Source: an uncultured Prevotellaceae bacterium (lineage in GTDB: Bacteria; Bacteroidota; Bacteroidia; Bacteroidales; Bacteroidaceae). Taken from it: 64,000 nt of DNA. Under the pieces are notes generated by a model, which saw only the letters and a list, made by a program, of their open reading frames with translations, was not told the DNA's origin and ran no database searches. The DNA lies in the NCBI GenBank assembly GCA_900318815.1, contig ONMA01000008.1, positions 124,001-188,000 on the forward strand. Direction: 5' to 3'. A program made the translations under genes and the position numbers. Position 1 is the stretch's first letter. The number at the start of each line of letters is the position of its first letter. Below are positions 8,622 to 17,305 of this stretch, one piece after another.

Positions 8622-10094
8622 TTACTGATTGTTTCCAAGTGTTCCAAGCGACTTCTCCAGGTCGGTCTGTGCCATGCGCACCTCTATCTCTGCATCCACC
8701 CGCTCCGACTGTGCCTGCAGCCAGGCCGTCTGTGCCTCCATGACCGTCGTGGGCGTGATGACGCCTTCGGCAAATCCAAGGTTGGCCGTGCGCAGGTTCT
8801 CCTCTGCCCGCTCTATGCTCGACTGTGCTAAGCGGAGCCGCTTCTGTGCCTCCTCCGTGCGGTAGGTACACTGGTTCACCTGTAGCTCAATCTTCTCGCG
8901 CGTCTCGTCGAGTTCCAGTTGTCGGATGGCCGTCAGCCCTTTTGAGGCGCGTACCTTATAGCGCACGTCGCCCCAGTTCCAAACAGGTATGCGCACGAGC
9001 AGACCGACGTTCCAAAATCCGCCGAACTTGCGCTCAAAGCCGTTGAAGGTGTTGGGGTTCGTCACGGTATAGCCACCCGTCAGCATCACCTGCGGCAGTC
9101 CGGTGGCCCGCATGAGGCGGGTAGCCTGGCGCGAGATGTCCACGGTGTTTTGGAGTAGTTTCAGTTCCGGACGGAGTTCAAATGAGATCGTTGATACTGA
9201 CATTATATAATAGGTGTCTTCCCTGCTCTCGTCTGCCACGTCAATCTGTTCGTTCACGGGCAGTCCGCATATCTGACACAGCAACATCTTCGACAGCGAC
9301 AGGCCGTCGCTCACCTTAGTGAGGGCTATCTCCGCCTCGTTCACCTTCACGCCAACGCTCAGCGCGTCGCTGCGGGTGGCCACGCCCTCGCCCACCATCT
9401 TCGTAACATCGGCATCGAACTTCTTTACCAACTGTAGGTAACTCTCAGCCAACCGCTGCTTGTGTTCCAGCGACACCACCTGCCAGTAAGTCTGATCCAC
9501 CCTGTAGAGCGTGGCCTGGCGTTGCGCCTCTTCCGCATTCGTCGCCATCTCTTCCGAGAGGGCGGCCATTTTGTTGGCTGCCACGATGGTACCGCCCATA
9601 TACAAGGGTTGCGTCAGCAGGATGGAGCCTGCCCAGAGGTTGCGTGTGTCGGTGCGCAGCGCATCCACCAGGTGCTCGCCCGCGCCGTTGAGGGCCGTCG
9701 CGGCCTGCCCAAGGTCGGTGCCCAACTGCTGCTGCATGGCTGCGGGCAGCATCTGTGCGTAAGTCGCCAGACTGCCTTGCAGACCAATCGCCACAGTGGT
9801 ACCCAGGCTTCCCAATGCCGACTTCTGTGCATCGCTCAGCAGGGATATTTCGCGGCTGGTATGCTCGTAGGCTCCCAAGGCACTGACGTGCGGCAAATAT
9901 TTAGTGCGGGCCGACCTGCGAACATCAGCCGCCATGTTGCGCCTCAACTCCGCCACCCGCATCTGCTTATTGTTCCGCAGCGCCATCGCCCGGCAACTGT
10001 CGAGGCTCAGCACCGTCTGACCATAGCAGACCGTACTTAGATCCCCCACGAGCAGCAGTAATGTTAATATGATGATAGTTCTTTTGTGTAGCAT
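8622..10094 (-). CDS. TolC-family outer membrane efflux protein
   Basis: 490 residues with a signal peptide (IIILTLLLLVGDLSTVCYGQ). Two OEP repeats, each with long amphipathic helices, are visible: LDSCRAMALRNNKQMRVAEL near the start and the second-repeat region around residues 290-470. It ends 17 bp upstream of the HlyD gene. Its start overlaps the end of the upstream acyltransferase-like gene by 31 bp, so the two are probably cotranscribed. It forms the outer membrane duct of the tripartite exporter. Confidence 0.92.
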   Translation of the reverse strand: MLHKRTIIILTLLLLVGDLSTVCYGQTVLSLDSCRAMALRNNKQMRVAELRRNMAADVRRSARTKYLPHVSALGAYEHTSREISLLSDAQKSALGSLGTTVAIGLQGSLATYAQMLPAAMQQQLGTDLGQAATALNGAGEHLVDALRTDTRNLWAGSILLTQPLYMGGTIVAANKMAALSEEMATNAEEAQRQATLYRVDQTYWQVVSLEHKQRLAESYLQLVKKFDADVTKMVGEGVATRSDALSVGVKVNEAEIALTKVSDGLSLSKMLLCQICGLPVNEQIDVADESREDTYYIMSVSTISFELRPELKLLQNTVDISRQATRLMRATGLPQVMLTGGYTVTNPNTFNGFERKFGGFWNVGLLVRIPVWNWGDVRYKVRASKGLTAIRQLELDETREKIELQVNQCTYRTEEAQKRLRLAQSSIERAEENLRTANLGFAEGVITPTTVMEAQTAWLQAQSERVDAEIEVRMAQTDLEKSLGTLGNNQ

Positions 10095-11203
10095 CTTCTT
10101 CGTTTTATTATTTGGGGATTAAACGGCTTCCATTGTGAAAGAGCCATGATGTTTTCTTCAAGGGTTGGCCCCGTTTCGGCCCGCTTGATTCCACGCTTCT
10201 GATAAATGGAGATCAAATCATCAAAGAACAGAGCGTTGACTCCCTGCCCCTGATAGTCTGGCCGTACGGCAATGAGCAGCATGTCCACATGATTACTACG
10301 TTTCCACTTCAGGGCTTTCAGCAGATGCCACCAGCCAAGAGGAAACAATCGGCCGTGTGTACGCTGTAGTGCGTCGGTGAGACTATGCATCGTTACAGCC
10401 ACCCCGATGATGTTTCCTTTTGTATCCTCCACGACAGGTATCATTTCAGGATCGGCAAGGAAGATGAATTTCTTTATAAACTCACGCATCTGCTCCTCTG
10501 TAAATGGTGTAAAGCCAAACAGATGTCCATAACACTCGTTCAAAAGATGGAAAACTCTCAGCCCATATTCTCCTTTCATTTCTTCACGAGTCATCTTCTT
10601 GACGTGCAGACCAGTCCGTTCCCTGACATACCTGGCTGCCCTTGTGTATTTCTCGGGAATATTCTGTGGAACCGAAACTTGCATTTGTAGCCAGTCAACG
10701 GCTTTCCGATAATTCATCGCCTCCATGAAAGTAGGGTAATAAGGATGATTATAAATGTCTATCGCTGACCCCTTATACTCAAAGCCGTCTACAAGCATCC
10801 CTTCCTTGTCGAAATCGGTTATCCCCATAGGACCTTGTATCATGTTCATACCATTATCCCGTCCCCATTGCTCCACTGCTTCCATCAAAGCCTCTGCCAC
10901 CAGGAAATTGTCGATGAACTCCAGATAACCAAAACGTACACAACTCACATTCCAGCGCTTGTTAGCCCGATGATTGATAATACCTGCAACACGCCCCACG
11001 CACCTGCCTTTCGCATAAGCAACAAACAGAGCCGTGTCACAGAAAGCCAACCCAGAGTTTCTGCGGGGATTGAAGGTTGCCCGCACATCAGAGTACAACT
11101 CTGGCACATAGCACGAATTCCCCTTATAGATGATTTCCACCACATGTATGAAATCATCCATCTGCTTCTTGTTTCTTACTCTTATAATACTAACACCTTC
11201 CAT
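10064..11203 (-). CDS. GNAT-like N-acetyltransferase family protein
   Basis: 379 residues from MEGVSIIRVRNKKQ; the longer frame (to 11260) overlaps the upstream winged-helix gene. This matches a protein type widespread in Bacteroidota that databases usually call N-acetyltransferase. The C-terminal half has a GNAT-like acetyl-CoA pattern (VDMLLIAVRPDYQGQGVNAL near residues 315-335), and the N-terminal half may be a second degenerate GNAT domain (FVAYAKGRCVGRVAGIINHR). The substrate is unknown. It sits between the winged-helix gene (11 bp upstream) and the efflux genes, and may belong to the same transcript. Confidence 0.72.
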   Translation of the reverse strand: MEGVSIIRVRNKKQMDDFIHVVEIIYKGNSCYVPELYSDVRATFNPRRNSGLAFCDTALFVAYAKGRCVGRVAGIINHRANKRWNVSCVRFGYLEFIDNFLVAEALMEAVEQWGRDNGMNMIQGPMGITDFDKEGMLVDGFEYKGSAIDIYNHPYYPTFMEAMNYRKAVDWLQMQVSVPQNIPEKYTRAARYVRERTGLHVKKMTREEMKGEYGLRVFHLLNECYGHLFGFTPFTEEQMREFIKKFIFLADPEMIPVVEDTKGNIIGVAVTMHSLTDALQRTHGRLFPLGWWHLLKALKWKRSNHVDMLLIAVRPDYQGQGVNALFFDDLISIYQKRGIKRAETGPTLEENIMALSQWKPFNPQIIKRRRCYTKELSSY

Positions 11204-11213
11204 AAATACCTTT

Positions 11214-11429
11214 TCAAAAGAATGGGCAGACGGCAAGAGAGATTTGTTCTGCCTGTTCATCCATTCGGATACGGCCTTCGTGCGACAGGCAACCCAGTGC
11301 CTGATTCAGTGAGCGCGATGAAAGATTCAGCGCATGCTCCAGTTCCTTGAAACTGCAACTCTTGCTGCCGGATGTCTCCAGATAACGCATTACCAATTCC
11401 GCGTCTATCTCTACTTGTTTCTTTCTCAC
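11214..11429 (-). CDS. Small winged-helix protein (DUF2582-like)
   Basis: 71 residues. Predicted helices (AELVMRYLETSGSKSCSFKE, then LEHALNLSSRSLNQALGCLS) followed by a short wing fit the small winged-helix family DUF2582. The stop lies 10 bp before the start of the acetyltransferase-like gene. Possible local regulator of the downstream efflux operon; that is inference from position only. Confidence 0.65.
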   Translation of the reverse strand: MRKKQVEIDAELVMRYLETSGSKSCSFKELEHALNLSSRSLNQALGCLSHEGRIRMDEQAEQISLAVCPFF

Positions 11430-11582
11430 TCTAAGTTTTTATATGATTTCGGCTGCAAAATTACTCCAAAACCGCCACACTCTGGTGTTCCCGATTTCTC
11501 AGGTCTTGTACCCGATGGCGCAGACTGGACAAACGGAACAACATTTTTGATATTCGGTACACGATTTCTGGAAGTTTTTGAC

Positions 11583-11590
11583 TATCTTTG
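11583..11590 (+). promoter_or_regulatory. -7 element of the AraC-family gene
   Basis: TATCTTTG, 41 bp before the ATG at 11632. Its position excludes the upstream in-frame Met at 11578 as the start. Confidence 0.6.
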
Positions 11591-11631
11591 CACCGTCAGA
11601 ATCAGACAAATACAACAAACATCTGAAGGGT

Positions 11632-12504
11632 ATGGACAGCGATTACGAGTTACCAGACGTCTGCGAGAAGGTTGACTATACCGACGGCGACGTGATGATT
11701 ATCGACAATGTGCGGCATCTGGAAGAGCAGTATCAGCGGCTTCCAAGCCAGAATCTCATTATCCTGTGCTGCAAGGGCAGGATGCAACTCGACATGAACG
11801 GACGGACGCTGCGCTTCGGCGAGAACGAGGTGCTGTTCTCCTCACCGGGGGCCATGCTCTCAGGTTTCATGTTCTCTGCCGACTTCGACTGCAAGATACT
11901 CTGCCTCTCCAACCGCATCATCCAGAAACTGCTGCGCCTGAACATCGAGACATGGAACCGCGCCGTCTATGTACACCGCATGAACATCGTGCGGCTGCCC
12001 GACGAGGAGGTGACGCAGTTCAACCTTTACTATGCGCTCATCCGCCATAAAATGATGCAGAAGGAGCAGCGGCAGTACAGTCGTGAGACGATGCAGGCCA
12101 TTATCCGTGCCTTGCTTTTCGACCTCTGTACTGTTCTGGAAAGTTATTCTGATGTGGGAAGTCCTGATGTGCGCCCCACCTCTGGCCGTGTGCTTTTTGA
12201 CCGGTTCCTCTCACTCCTGGCTGCCCAGGCTATAAAACGTCGTCCCGTGGGTTTCTATGCCGACAAACTGTCCGTCACCCCCAAGTACCTGACGATGGTC
12301 TGCCAGCAATATAGCGATAAAGCCGCTTCTGAATGGATTAACCAGTATGTTGTCGAGGATGTGCGCCACGCCCTGAAGAGCACCACCCTGACCATCAAGG
12401 AAATCTCCGACAGCCTCGGCTTTGTCAATATCTCCCATTTCGGCAGTTACGTGCGCCGCCACTTCGGCATGTCACCCTCGAAAGTAAGGGAAGAAGCATC
12501 GTAA
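11632..12504 (+). CDS. AraC-family transcriptional regulator
   Basis: 290 residues from MDSDYELPDVCEKVD. The N-terminal part is a cupin-like sensor domain (RMQLDMNGRTLRFGENEVLF). The C-terminal 100 residues carry the double HTH, ending in the family signature SLGFVNISHFGSYVRRHFG near residues 262-280. Domain order and size are typical. The gene stands alone between the divergent efflux operon and a MaoC-like gene; likely targets are those neighbours, but no operator can be named. Confidence 0.9.
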   Translation: MDSDYELPDVCEKVDYTDGDVMIIDNVRHLEEQYQRLPSQNLIILCCKGRMQLDMNGRTLRFGENEVLFSSPGAMLSGFMFSADFDCKILCLSNRIIQKLLRLNIETWNRAVYVHRMNIVRLPDEEVTQFNLYYALIRHKMMQKEQRQYSRETMQAIIRALLFDLCTVLESYSDVGSPDVRPTSGRVLFDRFLSLLAAQAIKRRPVGFYADKLSVTPKYLTMVCQQYSDKAASEWINQYVVEDVRHALKSTTLTIKEISDSLGFVNISHFGSYVRRHFGMSPSKVREEAS

Positions 12505-12627
12505 ACAACATGTATGTCTCATCTGCGGGTGTTCTCAACTTCTCAGATGTTGTACTCGATGTAAAAGAACGGCTACCAGGCCGGAATCTTTAACCTTTTC
12601 AGAACAGCCGTTCTCGATACTTTTCTC

Positions 12628-12635
12628 TAAATTTG
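12628..12635 (+). promoter_or_regulatory. -7 element of MaoC-like gene
   Basis: TAAATTTG fits TAnnTTTG and lies 36 bp before the ATG at 12672, which itself follows AGGAC. Confidence 0.55.
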
Positions 12636-12671
12636 CACCTAAAAAAGCAGTTTTTTTTAGAATGCAGGACA

Positions 12672-13151
12672 ATGAGTAAAGTGGTTATAAACAGTTTCGA
12701 GGACTTAAAACGGCTTGAGGGGGAACATATCGGCACCTCAGAATTCATGGTGATAACGCAAGAGTGTATTGACACTTTTGCCAGAGCCACCTATGACAAC
12801 CAGTGGATTCACACGGATATGGAACGGGCCAAGGCCGAAAGCCCTTATCATACGACTATCGCCCATGGGTTTCTCACCCTTTCGCTGCTACCATATCACT
12901 GGAACCAGATTATCCAGGTGAACAATCTGCGCATGATGGTGAACTACGGCATTGACAAAGTGAAGTTTGGTCAGCCCGTGCTGTCCGGGCAGAGAATACG
13001 TGTGGCCGCCTATCTGCATTCACTGAAAAACCTGCGAGGCATCACCAAGGCAGAAATCAGGTTTCAGGTGGAAATCGCAGAAGAAGAAAAGTGGGCGATG
13101 GAAGGATTTGCCACCTTTTTATATTATTTCAATGAGAATTGTGTAGAATAA
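12672..13151 (+). CDS. MaoC-like dehydratase / (R)-specific enoyl-CoA hydratase
   Basis: 159 residues. Start chosen after the -7 element and an AGGAC Shine-Dalgarno-like stretch. The hydratase motif is clear: FARATYDNQWIHTD with the conserved Asp and His, followed by HTTIAHGFLTLSLLP. These single hotdog-domain enzymes hydrate trans-2-enoyl-CoA. The CoA substrate is unknown, and there are no fatty acid or PHA genes beside it. Confidence 0.87.
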   Translation: MSKVVINSFEDLKRLEGEHIGTSEFMVITQECIDTFARATYDNQWIHTDMERAKAESPYHTTIAHGFLTLSLLPYHWNQIIQVNNLRMMVNYGIDKVKFGQPVLSGQRIRVAAYLHSLKNLRGITKAEIRFQVEIAEEEKWAMEGFATFLYYFNENCVE

Positions 13152-13185
13152 ACAGGGATATACGGGAATTATCAGGAAAAAATCG

Positions 13186-13193
13186 TAATTTTG
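13186..13193 (+). promoter_or_regulatory. -7 element of sirtuin gene
   Basis: TAATTTTG followed by CAGCAG, 68 bp upstream of the sirtuin ATG. Confidence 0.5.
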
Positions 13194-13261
13194 CAGCAGA
13201 TATTCTAATAAAGCAAACAGGACAGAATCCCAGATATTGAAAGCAACCCATTCTCAGGTGC

Positions 13262-14176
13262 ATGAACAATACTACATATCATATACAGCAATGGATTAAC
13301 GAGGCCGATGCCATAGTGGTAGGTGCTGGCTCCGGGCTTTCATCGGCCTGCGGGTACAGCCATTACAACACCGTGCCGTTCTTCACGGACAACATGCAGC
13401 CATTCATCGAGAAGTACGGTTTCCGTTCACTGTTCCAAGGACTGACCTATCTCTACTCCAGCCCTGAAGAGGAATGGGCTTATATGGCTCATTATGTCAA
13501 ACTGATGCATGATACCCCTGTAGGAAAGCCATACAAAGACTTGCATCAGCTGCTGAAGGACAAACAATATTTCATCCTGACCACCAATGTCGATATGCAA
13601 CTGGACAAGGAGTTCCCTACTGAGCAAATCTGCCATTTTCAGGGTAACATGCGCTACCGCCAGTGCCAGCAGCCCTGCAATGACGAGGTTTGGGTGAATG
13701 ATGACATCGTGAAAGCACTCGACGGTTTAGATGACCCGACGATGTTTCCCTCGGACTTGGTTCCACGCTGTCCTGACTGTGGACGCGTGATGACGCTGTG
13801 GGTGCGCGACTATCACTTCCTTGAAGGCTCACATTGGCAGCAACAGGTAGACCGCTACCGCAACTTCCTCAAAACGCATCGCAACGAGCGCATCCTCTTT
13901 CTTGAACTTGGCGTGGGCGATATGACACCCAACATTATTAAACTGCCTTTCTGGAAGATGACGGAGGAACTGCCTAAAGCCTGCTACATCGTCATCAATA
14001 CAAAGGGCGTGGAAAACAAGTCCGCTCTCTCCGAACTGTGTCAAGTCTCCCCCACCTGCTGTGCCCATGGTGGAAGCAAGCATCCCACCATCCCTCAGCA
14101 ACTGCAAGGAAAGGCTCTAGCACTCGACGAGGACTTGGCCATCGCGCTCCACCGCCTTGTTACATATTCTGCATGA
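13262..14176 (+). CDS. Sir2-family protein of class M type
   Basis: 304 residues. NAD-binding features: VVGAGSGLSSACGY near the N-terminus (GAGxS type), TTNVDMQLD, and a zinc ribbon (RQCQQPC and RCPDCGR). The usual catalytic His of the HG motif is replaced: the motif reads HFQGNMRYRQC, with Gln before Gly. In class M sirtuins (SirTM) the Gln replaces His and the enzymes transfer ADP-ribose to a lipoylated GcvH-like carrier. The spacing from TTN to this Gln is close to that remembered for the Staphylococcus enzyme. SirTM is usually linked to a macrodomain, GcvH-L and LplA2; none lies here. Confidence 0.8.
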   Translation: MNNTTYHIQQWINEADAIVVGAGSGLSSACGYSHYNTVPFFTDNMQPFIEKYGFRSLFQGLTYLYSSPEEEWAYMAHYVKLMHDTPVGKPYKDLHQLLKDKQYFILTTNVDMQLDKEFPTEQICHFQGNMRYRQCQQPCNDEVWVNDDIVKALDGLDDPTMFPSDLVPRCPDCGRVMTLWVRDYHFLEGSHWQQQVDRYRNFLKTHRNERILFLELGVGDMTPNIIKLPFWKMTEELPKACYIVINTKGVENKSALSELCQVSPTCCAHGGSKHPTIPQQLQGKALALDEDLAIALHRLVTYSA

Positions 14177-14237
14177 CTCCCTAAAAGAGACAAAGACAAA
14201 CAAAGGCTAACGAAATGTATTGATAACGATTACAATA

Positions 14238-14269
14238 TTTGGTGGTTTCAAAAAATCTTTGTACCTTTG
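14238..14269 (+). promoter_or_regulatory. Promoter upstream of group II intron
   Basis: TTTG at 14238-14241 and TACCTTTG at 14262-14269 with a 20-bp spacer, an exact match to the Bacteroidota -33/-7 pattern. Transcription would start about 80 nt upstream of the intron 5' end. The leader contains a CTCTTG/CAAGAG stem-loop (14325-14342) and no reading frame. Confidence 0.7.
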
Positions 14270-14355
14270 CACCCGATTTGCGACAAGAAGTCATAAATGT
14301 GATTGTTCTTTGAAACTTAAGAACCTCTTGTTCCGTCAAGAGTAGCCTACCGATA

Positions 14356-15043
14356 GTGCGTCGCTGGTGACGGCGGGGTGCGGAGCTTCGGGACAACGTG
14401 GTGAGGCGGGGAGCATCACTCCGCTCAACTGCAAGGCTGACCGACATGGACAATGTAAGTGAACCGTTGCTATCAACCATCGTGACGAAGAACCAGCTTA
14501 CGGATGCTTAACAGCTGGAGCCAAAATGGCATGTGGACAGGATAGTCTTCTATCGGGAAAGGCTACACGGACGACGTTCCACCGGTGGACAGACGGGTCC
14601 TAAATCGGACGAAGTCACATTTGCGGAACTTGGTAAACCCGTAGGCCTCCTATCCTCTGAAAGAGGAGGGTAAGCTAAAGGTAACAATGGCCGAATGACC
14701 TGCGGGCAAAAGATGACGGAGGAAGCGAATGCTGTGCTGTAATGACACGGATAGGGGTTGAAACATCATCCCACGCGAAAGCGGGCAGACTTCCGAAAGG
14801 TAACTCTCTGTGAAAAGGCGGGTAGAACCCAAAGTATGAGGAAAGGCTATGGAACAGGATTAAACCTGTGAACATCCTCAGCCAGCAATGGTAAATGAGC
14901 TACAGCCAGAGTAGCAGGTGCTCAAAAGAGCCGAATCAGTTTGAACAAAACAAAGTTCAGAGTTACACGAGCCGTGTGCGGTGAAAGTCGCAAGCACGGT
15001 TCTTGAAGGGGAAGGCGGGGGCAACCCCGCTGCCCTACTTGGT
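14356..15043 (+). mobile_element. Group II intron without reverse transcriptase gene
   Basis: The 5' end reads GTGCG, the group II consensus. The 3' part holds a 34-nt domain V hairpin at 14969-15002 that begins GAGCCG and ends CGGTTC with a GAAA-type apex, followed by a domain VI-like hairpin (15005-15040) with an unpaired A at 15037 as branch-point candidate. The stretch between is dense in GNRA-type loops and short stems, as expected for domains I-III. Domain IV has shrunk to a small stem, and no frame over 120 codons exists on either strand, so no maturase is encoded. The exact 3' splice site is uncertain by a few bases. Any splicing or mobility would need a protein in trans. Confidence 0.85.
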
Positions 15044-15240
15044 GAAGGGTCATAGAAACGGCTGGTGGCTCTGAGTCGGAGTTCTTTGAAAGCAATCCAA
15101 AGCAGAACGTGGAATTGAGAACGGTCTCCAAATCGTAACCCGCGACATTTCCCAATCCCCCGAACTGCCTTTATAAGAAAGAAAGATTGCTTTTTCTATC
15201 CAAAATTAAGAAATAAACTTGAAAACAGCAAAAAAAATGA
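15044..15240 (+). other. Intron 3' flank, no gene seen
   Basis: No reading frame continues across the inferred splice junction in either direction. The flank contains GAAACGGCTGGTGG and AGTTCTTTGAAAG but no recognised RNA family. The host of the intron therefore looks like a noncoding transcript or an intergenic site. Confidence 0.5.
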
Positions 15241-15247
15241 CACATCA

Positions 15248-15279
15248 TTTGGCTAATCACGAAATTATTGCTATTTTTG
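15248..15279 (+). promoter_or_regulatory. Promoter of the first ROK gene
   Basis: TTTG at 15248-15251 and TATTTTTG at 15272-15279, spacer 20 bp; the ATG follows 30 bp later. Confidence 0.65.
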
Positions 15280-15309
15280 CCACAAAAAGCATAACAAACA
15301 ACACAAACG

Positions 15310-16293
15310 ATGATACAAAATACCTTTAAGACTTGTGTAGTCGGAATCGATATTAGTGACGAGGAAACCATTTTCGCCATTGTTGACATACGTGGCAATA
15401 TCATTGCCCAGGATTCTATCCCGACATTCGAGTATGTTAATTTTAATGACTTCATAGCCAAGTTGAGCGATAGCATTGTCATGCTGGCCGAAGCAAATGG
15501 CGGCTATGAGAACATCCGCTCAATAGGTATCAGTACGCCCAGCGGCAATTACCTTACAGGTTGCATCGAGCATTCGCCCCGCCTTCCCTGGGGAGGCAGA
15601 ATCCCCTTGGCCGCCATGATGCGCGACCGTATGGGTCTTGCAACTGCCGTTGCCAACGATGCCCATGTCAGGGCTTTGGGCGAGGCCGCCTTCGGCTGTG
15701 CCCACGGCATGAGTACTTTTATAGTAGTGGTGATTGGCTACGGAGTGGGCGGTTGTCTTGTTTCCAACGGTCAGGTTCACTTGGGCAGTAACGGACATGC
15801 CGGCGAGATAGGGCATACCTGTATCATCCTGGACAACGGACGCCAGTGTGCATGCGGCAGGAAGGGCTGCCTTGAAGCCTATTGCTCCAACAACGGCATA
15901 TTGACCACCGCTCAGGAAGTGCTGGCCGAGAGCAATGCCCCTTCACTCATGCGCGGATGCGAGAAATTGACACCTAAGACTATAGAAGAGTTCTGCAATC
16001 AAGGCGACGAACTGTCCATCGAGGTCTACAAGAGAACGGGTAAGTTTCTCGGACTGGGACTAGCCAACTATGCCTCAATAGCCAATCCAGAGGCTTTCAT
16101 CCTCACGGGCGGTATCTCCAAGGCTGGCAAGTGGCTATTAGAGCCTGCCAATGAAGCTTTCGAAGAGAACGTATTCCACAACACCAGAAACAAGGTGAAG
16201 CTTCTTACCTCGACCCTCGTCGACTCCGAACGCGACGTGCTTGGTGCCAGCGTCCTGGCATGGGGTGTTAAAGAGTATTCATTATTTAAATAA
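15310..16293 (+). CDS. ROK-family protein, copy 1
   Basis: 327 residues of actin-like fold. The ROK zinc motif CACGRKGCLEAY and the preceding GHAGEIGHT are intact, as is VANDAHVRALGE around the catalytic Asp. The N-terminal phosphate loop is atypical: GIDISDEET instead of DIGGTK. No DNA-binding domain precedes the fold, so it is not a classical NagC/Mlc repressor. It could be a sugar kinase with altered nucleotide loop or a non-catalytic sugar sensor. The second copy follows 24 bp downstream. Confidence 0.85.
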   Translation: MIQNTFKTCVVGIDISDEETIFAIVDIRGNIIAQDSIPTFEYVNFNDFIAKLSDSIVMLAEANGGYENIRSIGISTPSGNYLTGCIEHSPRLPWGGRIPLAAMMRDRMGLATAVANDAHVRALGEAAFGCAHGMSTFIVVVIGYGVGGCLVSNGQVHLGSNGHAGEIGHTCIILDNGRQCACGRKGCLEAYCSNNGILTTAQEVLAESNAPSLMRGCEKLTPKTIEEFCNQGDELSIEVYKRTGKFLGLGLANYASIANPEAFILTGGISKAGKWLLEPANEAFEENVFHNTRNKVKLLTSTLVDSERDVLGASVLAWGVKEYSLFK

Positions 16294-16317
16294 AAAACCA
16301 TCATCTTAGAAGTAGCC

Positions 16318-17298
16318 ATGCAACCGTCAACTGTCAAGAACAAAGTCGTAGGAATAGACATCAGCTATGATAAAACCACATACGCCGTCGTAGATGTACG
16401 CGGAAAAATCATCACGCGCGACGATTTCCCGACAACCAACTATCCAGACGTTATCAAGTATGTAGCCGAGCTGAGCAGGCGTATCATCAATATTACCGAA
16501 GCCTGCGGCGGCTACGACACCATACGCTCTATAGGCATTAGTGCCCCAAGTGCCAGTTTCCTTACCGGATGTATAGAAAACCCGCCCAACCTGCTGTGGA
16601 AGGGAGTCATTCCCCTTGCCGCGTTGCTGCGCGACCGTTTGGGAATGGCCGTGGCTCTGGGCAATGATGCCCATGTAACAGCACTCGGCGAGAGTGCATA
16701 CGGTGGTGCCCACGGCATGCAGAACTTCGTCATCATTGCCTTGGGCAACGGTGTAGGCAGCTGTTTCTTCTCTCACGGTTCGGCCCACTTGGGCTACGAC
16801 GGCTATGCTGGCGAGTTCGGACATACCACTATCGTGCCCGGTGGACGCACGTGTGGCTGTGGCAAGAAGGGCTGCTTGGAAGCCTATTTAGGTGCTAAAG
16901 GCATTACCCAGACTGCACGCGAGTTGTTGGAAGCCTCTGACAAGCCTTCGCTGATGAGAGAATTTGAGCGTCTTTCACCACACATCATCACACAATGCTG
17001 TGAGGAAGGCGACGAACTGGCCATTGAGACCTACCGCAAGTCGGGCTACATCTTAGGCGTGGCTGCTGCCAACTATGCCAGTCTCATCGACCCCGAGGCT
17101 ATCATCTTCACGGGTGGCGTGGCTAATGCCGGCAAATGGCTGCTCGAACCAGCTCACGAGGCTTTTGAGGAGCACATCTTCTACAACCTGAAAGGAAAGG
17201 TAAAGTTCATGCGTTCAACAATCGACGACCGCGAGCGCGACGTACTCGGTGCCAGTGCCTTGGCATGGTGCATACCGGAGTATTCGTTGTTTAAGTAG
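16318..17298 (+). CDS. ROK-family protein, copy 2
   Basis: 326 residues, clearly paralogous to copy 1 over its full length with the same ending (PEYSLFK here, KEYSLFK in copy 1). Zinc motif CGCGKKGCLEAY and LGNDAHVTALGE are conserved; the phosphate loop is GIDISYDKT, again without GG. Tandem duplication followed by divergence is evident. The two may form a heterodimer, as ROK proteins dimerise. The gene is followed directly by two palindromic repeats and a 27-bp repeat array. Confidence 0.85.
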   Translation: MQPSTVKNKVVGIDISYDKTTYAVVDVRGKIITRDDFPTTNYPDVIKYVAELSRRIINITEACGGYDTIRSIGISAPSASFLTGCIENPPNLLWKGVIPLAALLRDRLGMAVALGNDAHVTALGESAYGGAHGMQNFVIIALGNGVGSCFFSHGSAHLGYDGYAGEFGHTTIVPGGRTCGCGKKGCLEAYLGAKGITQTARELLEASDKPSLMREFERLSPHIITQCCEEGDELAIETYRKSGYILGVAAANYASLIDPEAIIFTGGVANAGKWLLEPAHEAFEEHIFYNLKGKVKFMRSTIDDRERDVLGASALAWCIPEYSLFK

Positions 17299-17305
17299 GG
17301 GAAAG

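Noticed and set aside
13262..14176. Defence-type SIR2 NADase effector (as in Thoeris or pAgo systems)
   Set aside because: The zinc ribbon and Gln-for-His motif fit class M sirtuins better, and no defence partner gene is adjacent.
14181..14875. Small minus-strand ORFs over the intron region
   Set aside because: They overlap structured intron RNA and have no protein-like composition.
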